Shown: positions 16,615-26,834, counted from the first letter of the stretch. The stretch: 64,000 nt of DNA from an uncultured Duncaniella sp. (GCA_910587515.1 CAJULW010000017.1:1-64000), one strand, 5' to 3'. Made by a program: numbers and translations. Notes: a model not told the origin generated them from the sequence alone.

Positions 16615-16695
16615 TGTCCACATGGACATAGCAAGGTGTCCGTTCAGTTACTGAACGGGTTTCGGGTAACTCACGTTCCCACGAAACGACCTTGC
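16615..16695 (+). other. Candidate origin of transfer (oriT)
   Basis: A nested set of inverted repeats lies 95-175 bp before mobA: TGTCCA/TGGACA (16615-16628), GCAAGG/CCTTGC (16631-16636 with 16690-16695), a perfect 9-bp hairpin CCGTTCAGT/ACTGAACGG (16640-16658) and GTTTCG/CGAAAC (16659-16664 with 16682-16687). Relaxase nick sites typically sit beside such repeats immediately upstream of mob genes. The nick position cannot be read from sequence alone. Confidence 0.55.
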
Positions 16696-16789
16696 AATGC
16701 AGATATTCTCCAAAGTCGAATATCCCATGTCATTACCTGCGGTACACCATTTCCCGCTGATGCAGACCACCACAAAATCCATAAATATT

Positions 16790-17212
16790 ATGACTGAAAT
16801 TTCTAAAAACGGGCGACCGCCGTCGCCCAACCGATGCACCCACTGCGTCATGGTACGCTTTGACGACCTCGAATGGGATGCCCTCACACGGATGATGGAG
16901 AAAGCCGACGAAACAGTCAGGGCAACTTTCATCAAGCGGCTCGTATTCGGAAAGCCTTTCAAGGTTCTCACCACCGACCGCTCACTTGCCGTTTACTGCG
17001 CCAAACTATCTGAATTTTTCGCACAGTACCGCACTGTCGGGGTGAACTATGACCTTGTCGTGAAGGAGCTTCGCGCCAATTTCACCGAGAAAAAAGCCAT
17101 GACGCTTCTATACAAACTGGAGAAAGCCACCATAGAGATGGCGAAAATCACGGCTGATGTCAGGGCGTTGTCACTGCAATTCGATGAACAATGGTCGCTA
17201 AAATCTCGATAG
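16790..17212 (+). CDS. mobA: MobA, relaxosome accessory protein
   Basis: The start at 16790 (MTEISKNGRPPSPNR) leaves the oriT region free; a frame from 16697 exists but would read through it. The 140-residue protein fits MobA/BmgA-type mobilisation proteins: a basic N-terminus, a ribbon-helix-helix-like DNA-binding part and a helical C-terminal region. It would bind oriT and help load the relaxase. It overlaps mobB by 22 bp, so the two are coupled. Confidence 0.82.
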   Translation: MTEISKNGRPPSPNRCTHCVMVRFDDLEWDALTRMMEKADETVRATFIKRLVFGKPFKVLTTDRSLAVYCAKLSEFFAQYRTVGVNYDLVVKELRANFTEKKAMTLLYKLEKATIEMAKITADVRALSLQFDEQWSLKSR

Positions 17213-18129
17213 GATCATCGCTCTACGGCGCGTTGTCATACAACGGGGAGAAGATGAACAAAGAGCAGGGACGGGTGTTGGGAGCGAACAAAATAATTCT
17301 CCCGGCAGACGGGCAGATAGACATAGCCCGCATGGTGGAGAATTTCAACGCCTTCATGCCCAAGACCGGCAAGACCAAAAAGCCCGTTCTACACATCTCG
17401 CTCAATCCACATCCCGATGACAGACTGACAGAGCAGCAGTATGAAATCCTCGCCCGCGAGTATCTGGAAAAACTCGGCTTCGGAGAGCAGCCCTACATAA
17501 TTTATAAGCACATGGACATCGACCGCCACCATATCCATATAGTGACAGTCAATGTCAACGAACAGGGCAAGAGGCTCAATCAGGACTTTCTATTCCGGCG
17601 CAGCAAGAAAATCACCACCGAGATGGAGGAAAAATACAATCTCCGCAAGGCGCAGCGCGAAAAGATTACTCCAGATATGCCGATTAAGAAGGTTGACCCT
17701 TCGGGCGACATCAAGCGGCAGGTTGCCAACACCGTCAAAATGGTCGGTATGCGATACAAGTTTCAGACTATGGGCGAGTATAATGCCGTTCTCTCTTTAT
17801 ATAATATAAAGTGTGAGCAGACTGACGGCAGGGTTAACGGGCGCGAGTATCACGGTCTGGTGTATTTCGCCACAGACGACGAAGGCAAGGTTATCGCCAA
17901 TCCGTTCAAGGCTTCGCGCCTCGGCAAGTTTGCAAGCCGTACCGCCGTGGAAGGACGCTTCGAGCGCGCCAAAGAGAAGATTGATGTCGCACCGACGAGA
18001 AACAGAGTTGCCGATGTGCTTTCCCACGCCACTGATAAGGAGGATTTCACATCCAAGCTGAAAGACTGCGGCATAGATGTTGTTTTCCGCTACACCGACG
18101 AGGGGCGCATATACGGCGTTAGTTCATAG
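17191..18129 (+). CDS. mobB: MobB relaxase, catalytic part (frameshifted C-terminus)
   Basis: The 312-residue frame carries a MOB-type relaxase domain: YNGEK near residue 17, KPVLHISLNPHPDD near 64-77 and the metal-binding HHIHIV at 113-118. It would nick oriT and carry the single strand into the recipient. The frame ends early at TAG 18127. One base is missing near 18121: after GTT AG, the next frame continues FIDHNAMTVLNGS into 18141-18512. The catalytic domain is intact, so nicking could survive. Compare leuS, which has the same kind of lesion. Confidence 0.88.
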   Translation: MVAKISIGSSLYGALSYNGEKMNKEQGRVLGANKIILPADGQIDIARMVENFNAFMPKTGKTKKPVLHISLNPHPDDRLTEQQYEILAREYLEKLGFGEQPYIIYKHMDIDRHHIHIVTVNVNEQGKRLNQDFLFRRSKKITTEMEEKYNLRKAQREKITPDMPIKKVDPSGDIKRQVANTVKMVGMRYKFQTMGEYNAVLSLYNIKCEQTDGRVNGREYHGLVYFATDDEGKVIANPFKASRLGKFASRTAVEGRFERAKEKIDVAPTRNRVADVLSHATDKEDFTSKLKDCGIDVVFRYTDEGRIYGVSS

Positions 18130-18512
18130 ACCACAATGCCATGACGGTACTGAATGGTTCCCGACTCGGCAAACAGTTCTCGGCAAATGCCCTCAACGAG
18201 CGGTTCAATAATCCACAGGCGCAACCGACAAACGATGTGCCGATTCCCGACACCCCCGTTACCGTACAGGAGCCGGAGCAGACCACCGACACCCATTCGG
18301 ATACACAGTCACAATCTGGCAACACTCAGGCACCGTCGGATGGACAGCACCAATCCGCAACAACCCACTCCGCCACGGATTACGGCGACAGCGATTTTAC
18401 CCTTCCAGGTCTTGACCTGTTCCAGCCGGGGCAGTCGTTCAATCCCGACGAGGAAGAATTCCGCCGTCGTATGCAGCGAAAGAAGAAGAAAGGGCGTCGC
18501 CCGAAATTTTAA
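18123..18512 (+). pseudogene. mobB: Displaced C-terminal tail of the MobB relaxase
   Basis: Continuation of mobB in the next frame, about 128 residues. It begins with FIDHNAMTVLNGSRLGKQF, matching the expected sequence after the relaxase domain, then becomes Gln/Pro/Thr-rich and ends in a basic tail (RRRMQRKKKKGRRPKF). As a separate gene (ATG at 18141) it would have no obvious function. Confidence 0.8.
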
Positions 18513-18533
18513 TCCTTAAACCCACATTTTATT

Positions 18534-20534
18534 ATGAGCCAACAAGAGGACGACCTCAGAGCGTTGGCAAAGATCATGGACTTCCTGCGGGCAGTCAGTA
18601 TTGTGTTGGTTGTCGCCAACCTTTACTGGTTCACCCGCGTGGAAACCGTGGACAGCGGCTGGTTCTATTCGACCGTCCATAAGATCTGCGCCAACTTCAA
18701 CCGCACCTGCGGTCTTTTCAACACCACCTTCAACGCCAAACTTTTCGCGCTGCTGCTTCTCGGTCTGTCGTGCTTCGGCACCAGAGGAGTAAGGAGCGAG
18801 AACATCACATGGCGGCATATCGGCGTGACACTCGCCATAGGCTGTGTGCTGTTCCTGCTGAACTGGTGGACACTCGATGCCGATATGCGTTACACCTATA
18901 TAATCACCACCGTCATGGGCTACATCTGCCTGATGATGGGCGGTATATGGGCGGGGCGTATGCTGAAGAACAACATGATGGACGACCGTTTCAACGACGA
19001 GAACGAGAGCTTCATGCAGGAAACGGAACTTATGGACAACGAATATTCCATAAACCTGCCGACCAGATTCTACTTTGAGAAGAAATGGCACAAGGGCTGG
19101 ATAAATGTCGTCAACCCATTCCGCGCCACAATCGTGCTTGGCACACCCGGTTCCGGCAAGTCATACGCCGTAATCAACTCATTCATCAAACAGATGATAG
19201 AGAAAGGTTACAGCGGCTATATCTATGATTTCAAAAGCCCGGATTTGAGCGAGATAGCCTACAACCACCTGCTGACGCACAAGAACGGATACGGTAAAGT
19301 CAAACCGAAATTCTACATGATAAATTTCGACGACCCGGAGCGGAGCCACAGGTGCAACCCGATACACCCCGACTTCATGACCGATATTGCCGACGCATAC
19401 GAGAGCGCATATACTATAATGCTCAACCTCAACAAGTCGTGGGTGAGCAAGCAGGGCGATTTCTTTGTGGAATCCCCGATTGTGCTGTTCGCGGCTATAA
19501 TCTGGTATCTCCGTATTTACAAGAACGGTATCTACTGCACCTTTCCTCACGCCATCGAGCTTTTGAATAGAAGATACGAGGATTTGTTTCCCATACTCAC
19601 GAGCTACCCGGAGCTGGAAAACTACCTGTCGCCGTTTATGGACGCTTGGCAGGGAGGCGCGGCGGAGCAGCTCATGGGACAGATTGCGTCGGCGAAAATC
19701 CCGCTGTCGCGTATGATTTCACCGCAGCTTTACTGGGTTATGACCGGCGATGATTTCACGCTCGACATCAACAACCCGAAAGAACCTAAAATCCTGTGCG
19801 TTGGCAACAATCCCGACCGCCAGAACATCTATGGCGCGGCACTCGGACTGTATAACTCCCGTATCGTCAAAATCATAAACAAGAAAGGGATGCTCAAAAG
19901 CGGGGTTATCATAGATGAATTGCCCACTATATATTTTAAGGGCCTCGACCAACTGATTGCCACCGCCCGAAGCAACCGTGTCGCCGTGTGCCTCGGCTTT
20001 CAGGACTTTTCGCAGCTCAAACGCGACTACGGCGACAAGGAAGCGGCCGTGGTGATGAACACCGTCGGCAATATCTTCTCCGGGCAGGTCGTGGGAGAAA
20101 CCGCCAAAACGCTCTCCGAGCGGTTCGGCAAGGTTCTCCAGAAACGGCAGTCAATCTCAATCAACCGTCAGGATGTGAGCCACTCCATAAACACACAGAT
20201 GGACAGTCTTATCCCGCCGAGCAAGATTTCAACTCTGACACAGGGAATGTTCGTCGGCGCGGTCTGCGACAACATTAACGAGCGCATAGACCAGAAAATA
20301 TTTCATTCCGAGATTGTCATAGACAGCGCGAAAGTTAAGGCTGAAACATCAAGATACAAGCCTATACCAATACTTACCGATTTCAAGGACGACACACCGG
20401 ACAAATCCCGTATGAAAGCGATTATCCAGCGCAACTACGAGCAAGTAAAAGCCGATGTGATCCAAATCATCGCCGACGAGAAAGAGCGCATAATGTCAGA
20501 CCCGGCACTGCGCCACCTTTTCGATCCCAAATAA
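18534..20534 (+). CDS. mobC: MobC, VirD4-like coupling protein (T4CP)
   Basis: The 666-residue protein has N-terminal membrane helices (about residues 17-33, 68-84, 95-110 and 121-140), then a soluble ATPase domain with Walker A GTPGSGKS at 203-210 and a Walker B stretch (GVIIDELPTIY) near 458. This is the coupling protein that hands the relaxase-DNA complex to the channel. It follows mobB by 21 bp and is preceded by a variant leader sequence (TTAAACCCACATT). Confidence 0.92.
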   Translation: MSQQEDDLRALAKIMDFLRAVSIVLVVANLYWFTRVETVDSGWFYSTVHKICANFNRTCGLFNTTFNAKLFALLLLGLSCFGTRGVRSENITWRHIGVTLAIGCVLFLLNWWTLDADMRYTYIITTVMGYICLMMGGIWAGRMLKNNMMDDRFNDENESFMQETELMDNEYSINLPTRFYFEKKWHKGWINVVNPFRATIVLGTPGSGKSYAVINSFIKQMIEKGYSGYIYDFKSPDLSEIAYNHLLTHKNGYGKVKPKFYMINFDDPERSHRCNPIHPDFMTDIADAYESAYTIMLNLNKSWVSKQGDFFVESPIVLFAAIIWYLRIYKNGIYCTFPHAIELLNRRYEDLFPILTSYPELENYLSPFMDAWQGGAAEQLMGQIASAKIPLSRMISPQLYWVMTGDDFTLDINNPKEPKILCVGNNPDRQNIYGAALGLYNSRIVKIINKKGMLKSGVIIDELPTIYFKGLDQLIATARSNRVAVCLGFQDFSQLKRDYGDKEAAVVMNTVGNIFSGQVVGETAKTLSERFGKVLQKRQSISINRQDVSHSINTQMDSLIPPSKISTLTQGMFVGAVCDNINERIDQKIFHSEIVIDSAKVKAETSRYKPIPILTDFKDDTPDKSRMKAIIQRNYEQVKADVIQIIADEKERIMSDPALRHLFDPK

Positions 20535-20545
20535 AGAATTTCCAA

Positions 20546-20566
20546 ACCACCACTTAATCCACAATC
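20546..20566 (+). repeat. Leader repeat before the DUF1896 gene
   Basis: Exact plus-strand copy of the dispersed repeat (CCACCACTTAATCCACAATC), ending 3 nt before the ATG at 20570. Confidence 0.75.
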
Positions 20567-20569
20567 CCC

Positions 20570-21022
20570 ATGTTACAAATCATCGGAGGCCATTTAGACC
20601 TCGACTATTACCGTCTGTATCTTTTGCGATACCTCTCGCAAAACAATTTCGACATCTCGACCGACCACCCGCAGATAGCCGCCAACGCGGACCGCGCCCT
20701 TGACACATACGAGGAAGCGCGACGCCACGGCGCAAGCGTGCCGGAGGCTGATGAAAAGGCCCGCGCCGTGTTGTTCACCAACATCGGAGAATCGGAGTTC
20801 GACATCGTTGCCGACATCCTGCTTGAGCAGTTCGGCGACACGCTCAATGTAGATTACGAGCCTGCCGCCCATTACTGGGCGCGGTGGGTGTTGGACAATA
20901 TGCCGCATCTCTTTGACGGCTTCGACCGCACGCAGGTCGGCATAGACCGCGAGGAGCTGGACGCCAAACGCGACATACTCATCGGACGTATCACACAGTT
21001 CAGCGAGGATCATGGCCTATAA
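20570..21022 (+). CDS. DUF1896 family protein
   Basis: The 150-residue acidic, soluble, mostly helical protein matches DUF1896, a family found next to the methylase-helicase gene in Bacteroidales conjugative elements. Its role is unknown. It overlaps the start of that gene by 11 bp, so the two are probably translated together. Confidence 0.82.
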   Translation: MLQIIGGHLDLDYYRLYLLRYLSQNNFDISTDHPQIAANADRALDTYEEARRHGASVPEADEKARAVLFTNIGESEFDIVADILLEQFGDTLNVDYEPAAHYWARWVLDNMPHLFDGFDRTQVGIDREELDAKRDILIGRITQFSEDHGL

Positions 21023-24000
21023 CCGTTTGCAGAAATTGCGTGACAACATAGAGGCGATACGCACGGCGTTCCGTCTTAATGCTGAGCGCAGACCCGCCGA
21101 TGATGCTGAGTGGGATACCCTGTCGCGCTATGCCGGGTTCGGTGGTCTGAAATGTATCCTTCTTCCCGCCGATGAACTTGCTGATGCAGCGCGATGGACC
21201 AAATCTGACCGTGAGCTTTTCGCTCCGACCGTGGAGCTTCGCAGGCTCATACGCGAATGTTCAAATGACGAGCGTGAGTTCTCACGTTACATGGATTCTC
21301 TGAAGGCTTCCGTGCTGACTGCTTTCTATACACCCAAACACGTTGTGGAAGCTATTTCGCAGAGCTTGCAGTATGCCGGCGTGGAGCCGAAACGCTTTCT
21401 TGACCCCAGCGCGGGAAGCGGCGCGTTTGTGGATGCCTTCACATGGATAAACCTGTACGGCGAGAGAATAGCGTTTGAGAAAGACGCACTAACTGGTCTT
21501 ATCCTGTCGCAACTCTATCCCCGGACTACCGTGCGCACCGAGGGTTTTGAAAAAATTGGGCATGACTATGACGGCTATTTTGATGTCGTGTCGTCCAATA
21601 TCCCATTCGGCGACATATCGGTGCCAGATCCTGAGTATGCCACGCGCAAGGAGCTTGCCTACCGCAAGTCTGTATCTGCGATACACAATTACTTTTTCCT
21701 TAAAGGTCTTGACACCGTGCGCGAGGGCGGTATCATGGCGTTTATCACATCACAGGGAGTGATGAACGGCAAAAGTCCGTTTGTGCGCATGGAACTTATG
21801 AAACAGGCAAATCTCGTGACGGCACTCCGTCTTCCCAACAACACTTTCACCGATACCGCCAACACAGAGGTCGGCAGCGACCTTATCATCTTGCAGAAAC
21901 GCTCCGGCAAGACAGGCTTCACCCGTGACGAGGAACTTTTCATGCAGGCGTTCACCGATGAAAAGACAGGCATACCCAACAACCGCTATTTTATGGAAAA
22001 TCCGGGGCAGATTGTATGCACCGGGGTAAAGGAGGACACCGACCCATACGGCAAACCGGCACTGGTGTACTCGCACAGCGGCGGTGTCGAGGGCATAGGC
22101 GACGATATGCGCCAGCTCCTTTATGCCGCTTTTGGGCGCAATCTCAATCTTGATCTGTATAACGGCAAAAAAGTATCGGTACACCCGGTTGAACATAAGC
22201 CGAAGAATACGACTAAAAAGGTAAAGCCGGAACCCACCGTGATTGATGTGCAGGCTGAAGAAATCAAGCCGGAGCCGTCGTTGTCGCAGGACACTATGGA
22301 AATTGAAACCAACGGCTATGTTCCTCCCGTGCCTGATAATGTCGATGATTATGACCCGAAGATTATGATGTATAATCTTTTCGGTGAGCTTGTGGAGATA
22401 CCCGGTGCCAAGAAGAAGCGCAAAAACAATAAACAGGGATTGCCGAAAGCACAGAAAACGACAGCGACCAAGACAACGCAGCCCCGTAAGACTGCGGTGA
22501 AGGGAGCTGCCGTAGAAACTGAAAAGCCACAAAGCATAAATCGACCGCTCACAGCGGAAGAACTGAAATTGTATGGCTCCCTTGACTGGGATGAAAATCC
22601 GCCTATCAACGGTTTTTACACCACGATGATGGAGATTGCCCACCGCCAGCTTGCGGAGCAAGAGGCGGAACGCATACGGATGGAACGCGAGAAAAATCCC
22701 GTCGCTCCCGATGGCCCGTATATAGAAATGACCGAGGGCGACTTCATTCCCGGCGTACCGTCCGGAGTGAAGAAGCGCACGGTTATACCGATTGAAGAAA
22801 CACCCAAAGAGCCGGATATGTCGCCACGACCTTTCTCCGAGGACATTATGTTCTTCCACAAGAACGGCTCTATGGTGTGTGACAGGGGGCAGGTTGGCTT
22901 CCTCACAGATGTATCGAAAATCGGTGCCACGTTCACGCCTCTGGCTCTTAACGAGAAACAGATGAAGCGTGCCATGCTCTATATAACCCTGTCGGAAACA
23001 TACCAGCAACTCTATCATTACGAAGGTGAGACACACGAGCCGTCGGAAGAACTGCGTGAACATCTCAACCAATACTATGACGAGTATGTGCAGAAATACG
23101 GACATCTTAACGAGCGCGAGAACGTGAAATTCATAAAGATGGACGCCAACGGTTGTGACGCACTCGCACTGGAGCGCGGCGACAACGGACTTTTCGTAAA
23201 GGCTGACATCTTCGATCACCCCGTTGCTTTCGCCGTTGACGAGGTGACATCGGTGAACACACCTCTGGAAGCCCTGTCTGCGTCGCTCAACAAATATGGC
23301 ACGATTGATTTCGGCTATATGGGCGGTCTTGTGGATATGGACGAGGCGCAGCTTGTGGAGAACCTTGAAGGGCGCATATTCTACAACCCGCTTGTAAACG
23401 AATACGAGATTTCAGACCGTTTCCTTGCCGGTAATGTGGTAAAGAAAGCGGAGCTTATCGAGCAGTGGATGGCCGACACCGACAGCCACGACAAGCGGGT
23501 GGAAAACTCTCTCGCCGCTCTGAAAGAGGCTTTTCCACGGCGTATCGAGTACGAGGAACTGGACTTCAATTTCGGCGAGCGTTGGATACCGCAGACAATC
23601 TATGGCGAATATATGTCGTATCTCTATGAAACCGGGATTAAAATCGCCTATTCCTCGGCTCTGGATACATATTCGGCCACGGAGTCGCACAGAAACGCGA
23701 AGATAAATCACGAATACTGCGTCAAAGGACAGTTCAGGCGTTACGACGGCATGGCACTCTTGCGCCACGCCCTGCACAACACGACCCCGGAAATCAAGAA
23801 GTCAATCGGCAAGGATGCCAACGGCAAAGACATCCTTGTGCCGGACCCGGAGGCGATACAGCTTGCAAGCAACAAGATTGACGAAATCCGCGACGGCTTC
23901 ACCGCTTGGCTCAACGGGCAGTCCGACGATTTCAAGGAGCGTCTGGTGGATATGTATAACCGCCGCTTCAACTGCTTCGCACGCCCGCGTTATGACGGCA

Positions 24001-24815
24001 GCCACCAGACACTGCCCGGACTGAATATGAAATTACTCGGCGACAGGCTTGGTGTGAACGCCATATACCAATCGCAGAAGGATTGCGTGTGGATGCTCCT
24101 GCAAAATGGCGGGGGTATAGCCGACCACGAGGTCGGTACGGGTAAAACGCTGATAATGTGCATAGCGGCGCACGAGATGAAACGCCTCGGACTTGCGCAC
24201 AAGCCTCTTATCATAGGGCTTAAAGCCAATGTGGGTGCAATAGCTGAAACCTACCGCACAGCCTATCCCGACGCCCGGATACTCTATGCCGACGAGAAAT
24301 CCTTTTCATCGGCAAACCGTGTGAAATTCCTGCGCAATATGCAGAATAACGACTATGACTGCATAATAATGTCGCATGACCAGTTCGGCAAAATCCCGCA
24401 GTCACGCGAGTTGCAGGAGGAAATCACTCAGGCGGAGCTTGACACCGTAGTGGAGAACCTGAACGTGCTGAAAGAACAGGGCAAGGACATATCCGTCGGT
24501 ATGCTCAAAGGTTTGGAAAAACGCAAGCTCACGCTCGAAAGCCGTCTTGACACCATACGTTACAAGATGGAGAAAGAGAAAGACGAGGTACTGGACTTCA
24601 AGAGCATGGGTATCGACCATATATTCATCGACGAGAGCCACTATTTCAAGAACCTCACGTTCAACACCCGTCACGACCGTGTTGCCGGCCTCGGCAACTC
24701 CGAGGGCAGTAACCGCGCCCTCAATCTTCTGTATGCCATACGCACCTACAGGAACGCACCGGGCGCGACCTCGGCGCAACATTCCTTTCCGGCACAACCA
24801 TCTCCAACTCCCTGA
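21012..24815 (+). CDS. Methylase-helicase fusion, N-terminal part (frameshifted)
   Basis: This is the first 1267 residues of a protein of about 1,900 residues typical of Bacteroidales conjugative elements. Near residues 120-145 an adenine-methylase-like motif I (FLDPSAGSGAFVDAF) appears, followed by SSNIPFG in the place of NPPF/Y. A long acidic/basic linker follows, then SF2 helicase motifs: VGTGKTLIMCIAAHE and IFIDESHYF. The frame breaks near 24762, where GG-CGC-GAC shows one missing base, and stops at 24815. It continues out of frame in 24764-25169. It is presumed to act on transferred DNA, but its role is not established. Confidence 0.85.
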   Translation: MAYNRLQKLRDNIEAIRTAFRLNAERRPADDAEWDTLSRYAGFGGLKCILLPADELADAARWTKSDRELFAPTVELRRLIRECSNDEREFSRYMDSLKASVLTAFYTPKHVVEAISQSLQYAGVEPKRFLDPSAGSGAFVDAFTWINLYGERIAFEKDALTGLILSQLYPRTTVRTEGFEKIGHDYDGYFDVVSSNIPFGDISVPDPEYATRKELAYRKSVSAIHNYFFLKGLDTVREGGIMAFITSQGVMNGKSPFVRMELMKQANLVTALRLPNNTFTDTANTEVGSDLIILQKRSGKTGFTRDEELFMQAFTDEKTGIPNNRYFMENPGQIVCTGVKEDTDPYGKPALVYSHSGGVEGIGDDMRQLLYAAFGRNLNLDLYNGKKVSVHPVEHKPKNTTKKVKPEPTVIDVQAEEIKPEPSLSQDTMEIETNGYVPPVPDNVDDYDPKIMMYNLFGELVEIPGAKKKRKNNKQGLPKAQKTTATKTTQPRKTAVKGAAVETEKPQSINRPLTAEELKLYGSLDWDENPPINGFYTTMMEIAHRQLAEQEAERIRMEREKNPVAPDGPYIEMTEGDFIPGVPSGVKKRTVIPIEETPKEPDMSPRPFSEDIMFFHKNGSMVCDRGQVGFLTDVSKIGATFTPLALNEKQMKRAMLYITLSETYQQLYHYEGETHEPSEELREHLNQYYDEYVQKYGHLNERENVKFIKMDANGCDALALERGDNGLFVKADIFDHPVAFAVDEVTSVNTPLEALSASLNKYGTIDFGYMGGLVDMDEAQLVENLEGRIFYNPLVNEYEISDRFLAGNVVKKAELIEQWMADTDSHDKRVENSLAALKEAFPRRIEYEELDFNFGERWIPQTIYGEYMSYLYETGIKIAYSSALDTYSATESHRNAKINHEYCVKGQFRRYDGMALLRHALHNTTPEIKKSIGKDANGKDILVPDPEAIQLASNKIDEIRDGFTAWLNGQSDDFKERLVDMYNRRFNCFARPRYDGSHQTLPGLNMKLLGDRLGVNAIYQSQKDCVWMLLQNGGGIADHEVGTGKTLIMCIAAHEMKRLGLAHKPLIIGLKANVGAIAETYRTAYPDARILYADEKSFSSANRVKFLRNMQNNDYDCIIMSHDQFGKIPQSRELQEEITQAELDTVVENLNVLKEQGKDISVGMLKGLEKRKLTLESRLDTIRYKMEKEKDEVLDFKSMGIDHIFIDESHYFKNLTFNTRHDRVAGLGNSEGSNRALNLLYAIRTYRNAPGATSAQHSFPAQPSPTP

Positions 24816-25252
24816 CGGAGCTGTTCCTGCTTTTCAAGTATCTTCGGCCCCACGCGCTCGAATCGCAGGGTATCACCTGTTTTGACGCTTGGGCGGCTAT
24901 CTTCGCAAAAAAGACACGCGATTTTGAGTTTACCGTCACCAATACAATAGCCCAGAAGGAGCGTTTCCGCTACTTTATCAAGGTGCCGGAATTGGCGGCA
25001 TTTTACAACGAAATCACCGACTACCGTACAGCCGAGGATGTCGGCGTTGACCGCCCGGAGAAGAATGAAATAATGTGCAATATACCGCCGACGCCGGAGC
25101 AGGAGGAATTTATCAAAAAGCTGATGGTGTTCGCGGAAACCGGTGATGCCACCGTTCTCGGTCGTCTGCCTGTCAGAGAGCGAGGACAAGGCGCGTATGC
25201 TCATCGCCACCGACTATGCCCGCAAGATGTCGCTGGATATGCGCATGATTGA
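24764..25252 (+). pseudogene. Out-of-frame middle segment of the methylase-helicase
   Basis: Between the two frameshifts the coding sequence continues in the third frame (RDLGATFLSGTTISNSLTEL, later LAAFYNEITDYRTAEDVGVD). At about 25169 it returns to the original frame: LGRLP here and LSESEDKARM in the next frame must be adjacent in the intact protein. The two events restore the frame, but stops between them interrupt translation. Confidence 0.8.
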
Positions 25253-26741
25253 TCCGGCATACGGCGACAACCCCGGCAACAAGGCGAGTATCTGCGCCGC
25301 ACGCATAGCCGAGTATTACCATCGCTTCGACGAGCAGAAAGGCACGCAGTTTGTTTTCAGCGACATAGGCACATACAAGCCGGGCGAGTGGAGCGTGTAT
25401 TCCGAAATCAAACGCAAGCTCATAGAGGACCACGGTATACCCGCCGGAGAGATACGCTTCATTCAGGAGTGCGGCACGCCGAGGGCGAAAGACCGCATGA
25501 TTGCCGACATGAACGCCGGAAGAATCCGTGTGCTTTTCGGCTCGACATCTATGTTGGGGACAGGTGTCAACGCCCAGCAGCGTGCCGTGGCGGTCCATCA
25601 CCTTGACTGCCCTTGGCGACCCAGCGATCTGGAGCAGCGCGAGGGGCGAGCCATACGCAAGGGTAACGAGGTTGCCAAACTCTATAACGACAACAAGGTC
25701 GATGTGATAATCTATGCCGTTGAGCGTTCTCTCGACGCATACAAGTTCAACCTACTGCACTGCAAGCAGACCTTCATCCACCAGCTCAAGAGCGGAGCTA
25801 TGGGGGCGCGTACCATCGACGAGGGCAGCTCTGACGAGAAATCAGGGATGAATTACTCGGAGTATGTGGCTATCCTCTCCGGCAATACCGACCTGCTTGA
25901 AAAAGCCAAACTTGAAAAGCGCATAGCGGCTCTGGAGAGCGAACACCGCTCGTTCAACAAGGGGCTGGGCGAGAACAGAATGAAACTGCGCACCCGCACT
26001 GACGATATAGAGAAGCTGGAAATCATCATATCGAAGATGGAGGAAGACCGCGCCAGATTTATGGCGGTAGTGCAGCGTGACAGCGACGGCAACGCGATAA
26101 ATGCGTTGAAACTTGACAAATGCGAGTTCTACGACACGGAGCGTATGGGCAAATATCTTCAGTCACTGGCCCGTACCACCAATACGCAAGGCGAGTATGT
26201 GCGTATCGGCGAGATTTACGGCTTCCCCGTGAGCATAAAATCCGAGCGCACAATCGTGGATGGTGTGCAAACCTTACGCAACCATTTTGTCGTAGAGGGG
26301 CAGTACCGTTACACATACAATAACGGTTATCTTGCCATGTCGGACACGCAGGCAGCCTGCATGAACTTTCTGAACGCACTGGAGAAAAGAATACCGGAAA
26401 TTATCAAATCCAATCAGGAACAGATAGAAAAACTCCGTGTGGATCTGCCGACACTTCAATCTATCGCCGCCCGCACATGGGGCAAGGAAGACGAACTAAA
26501 AGCCCTCAAAGCGGAGCTTGCCACTCTTGACCAAAAGATTACCTCCGAACTTGTCCCCAAACAGGAAAAACAGGACTTCGGCGAGGAAGTCAAGCAACAT
26601 CCTGACATCCAAAATGCCGAAGTAAAAGATGATCAGTCCCAGACTTCAGGCTCAAAGGAGTCTATGGTAGCAGAGCCTCAGCCACAATACCAACCACATA
26701 TTTCGATTTTTCGCCCTGCATATCGACCTCTCGGACTATAA
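25143..26741 (+). CDS. Methylase-helicase fusion, C-terminal part
   Basis: This segment carries the second helicase domain, from LSESEDKARMLIATDYARK through VLFGSTSMLGTGVNAQQRAV and the Q-R motif DLEQREGRAIRKGN, then a coiled-coil region. The first residues before LSESED are an artefact of the frame; real homology begins near 25170. It has the same frame as the first part, consistent with two compensating frameshifts. It ends just before a strong terminator. Confidence 0.82.
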   Translation: MMPPFSVVCLSESEDKARMLIATDYARKMSLDMRMIDPAYGDNPGNKASICAARIAEYYHRFDEQKGTQFVFSDIGTYKPGEWSVYSEIKRKLIEDHGIPAGEIRFIQECGTPRAKDRMIADMNAGRIRVLFGSTSMLGTGVNAQQRAVAVHHLDCPWRPSDLEQREGRAIRKGNEVAKLYNDNKVDVIIYAVERSLDAYKFNLLHCKQTFIHQLKSGAMGARTIDEGSSDEKSGMNYSEYVAILSGNTDLLEKAKLEKRIAALESEHRSFNKGLGENRMKLRTRTDDIEKLEIIISKMEEDRARFMAVVQRDSDGNAINALKLDKCEFYDTERMGKYLQSLARTTNTQGEYVRIGEIYGFPVSIKSERTIVDGVQTLRNHFVVEGQYRYTYNNGYLAMSDTQAACMNFLNALEKRIPEIIKSNQEQIEKLRVDLPTLQSIAARTWGKEDELKALKAELATLDQKITSELVPKQEKQDFGEEVKQHPDIQNAEVKDDQSQTSGSKESMVAEPQPQYQPHISIFRPAYRPLGL

Positions 26742-26746
26742 CCACA

Positions 26747-26790
26747 AAAGAAAGACAACCCCGACATCTCTGCCGAAGTTGTCTTTCTTT
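26747..26790 (+). terminator. Intrinsic terminator after the methylase-helicase
   Basis: Perfect 13-bp inverted repeat (26747-26759 with 26778-26790) around an 18-nt loop, ending in TTTCTTT. It separates the mobilisation operon from the cargo. Confidence 0.7.
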
Positions 26791-26834
26791 GTCTAAGTAT
26801 AGTTAGACATATCCTTATTGACAAAAAATATAGC

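Noticed and set aside
18120..18130. Programmed frameshift in mobB
   Set aside because: No slippery heptamer or downstream hairpin is evident, and similar indels occur in leuS and the IS.
21750..23219. 489-residue antisense ORF
   Set aside because: It lies wholly inside the methylase-helicase gene on the opposite strand and is a shadow of a GC-rich coding sequence; the protein is Arg/His/Cys-rich and has no start context.
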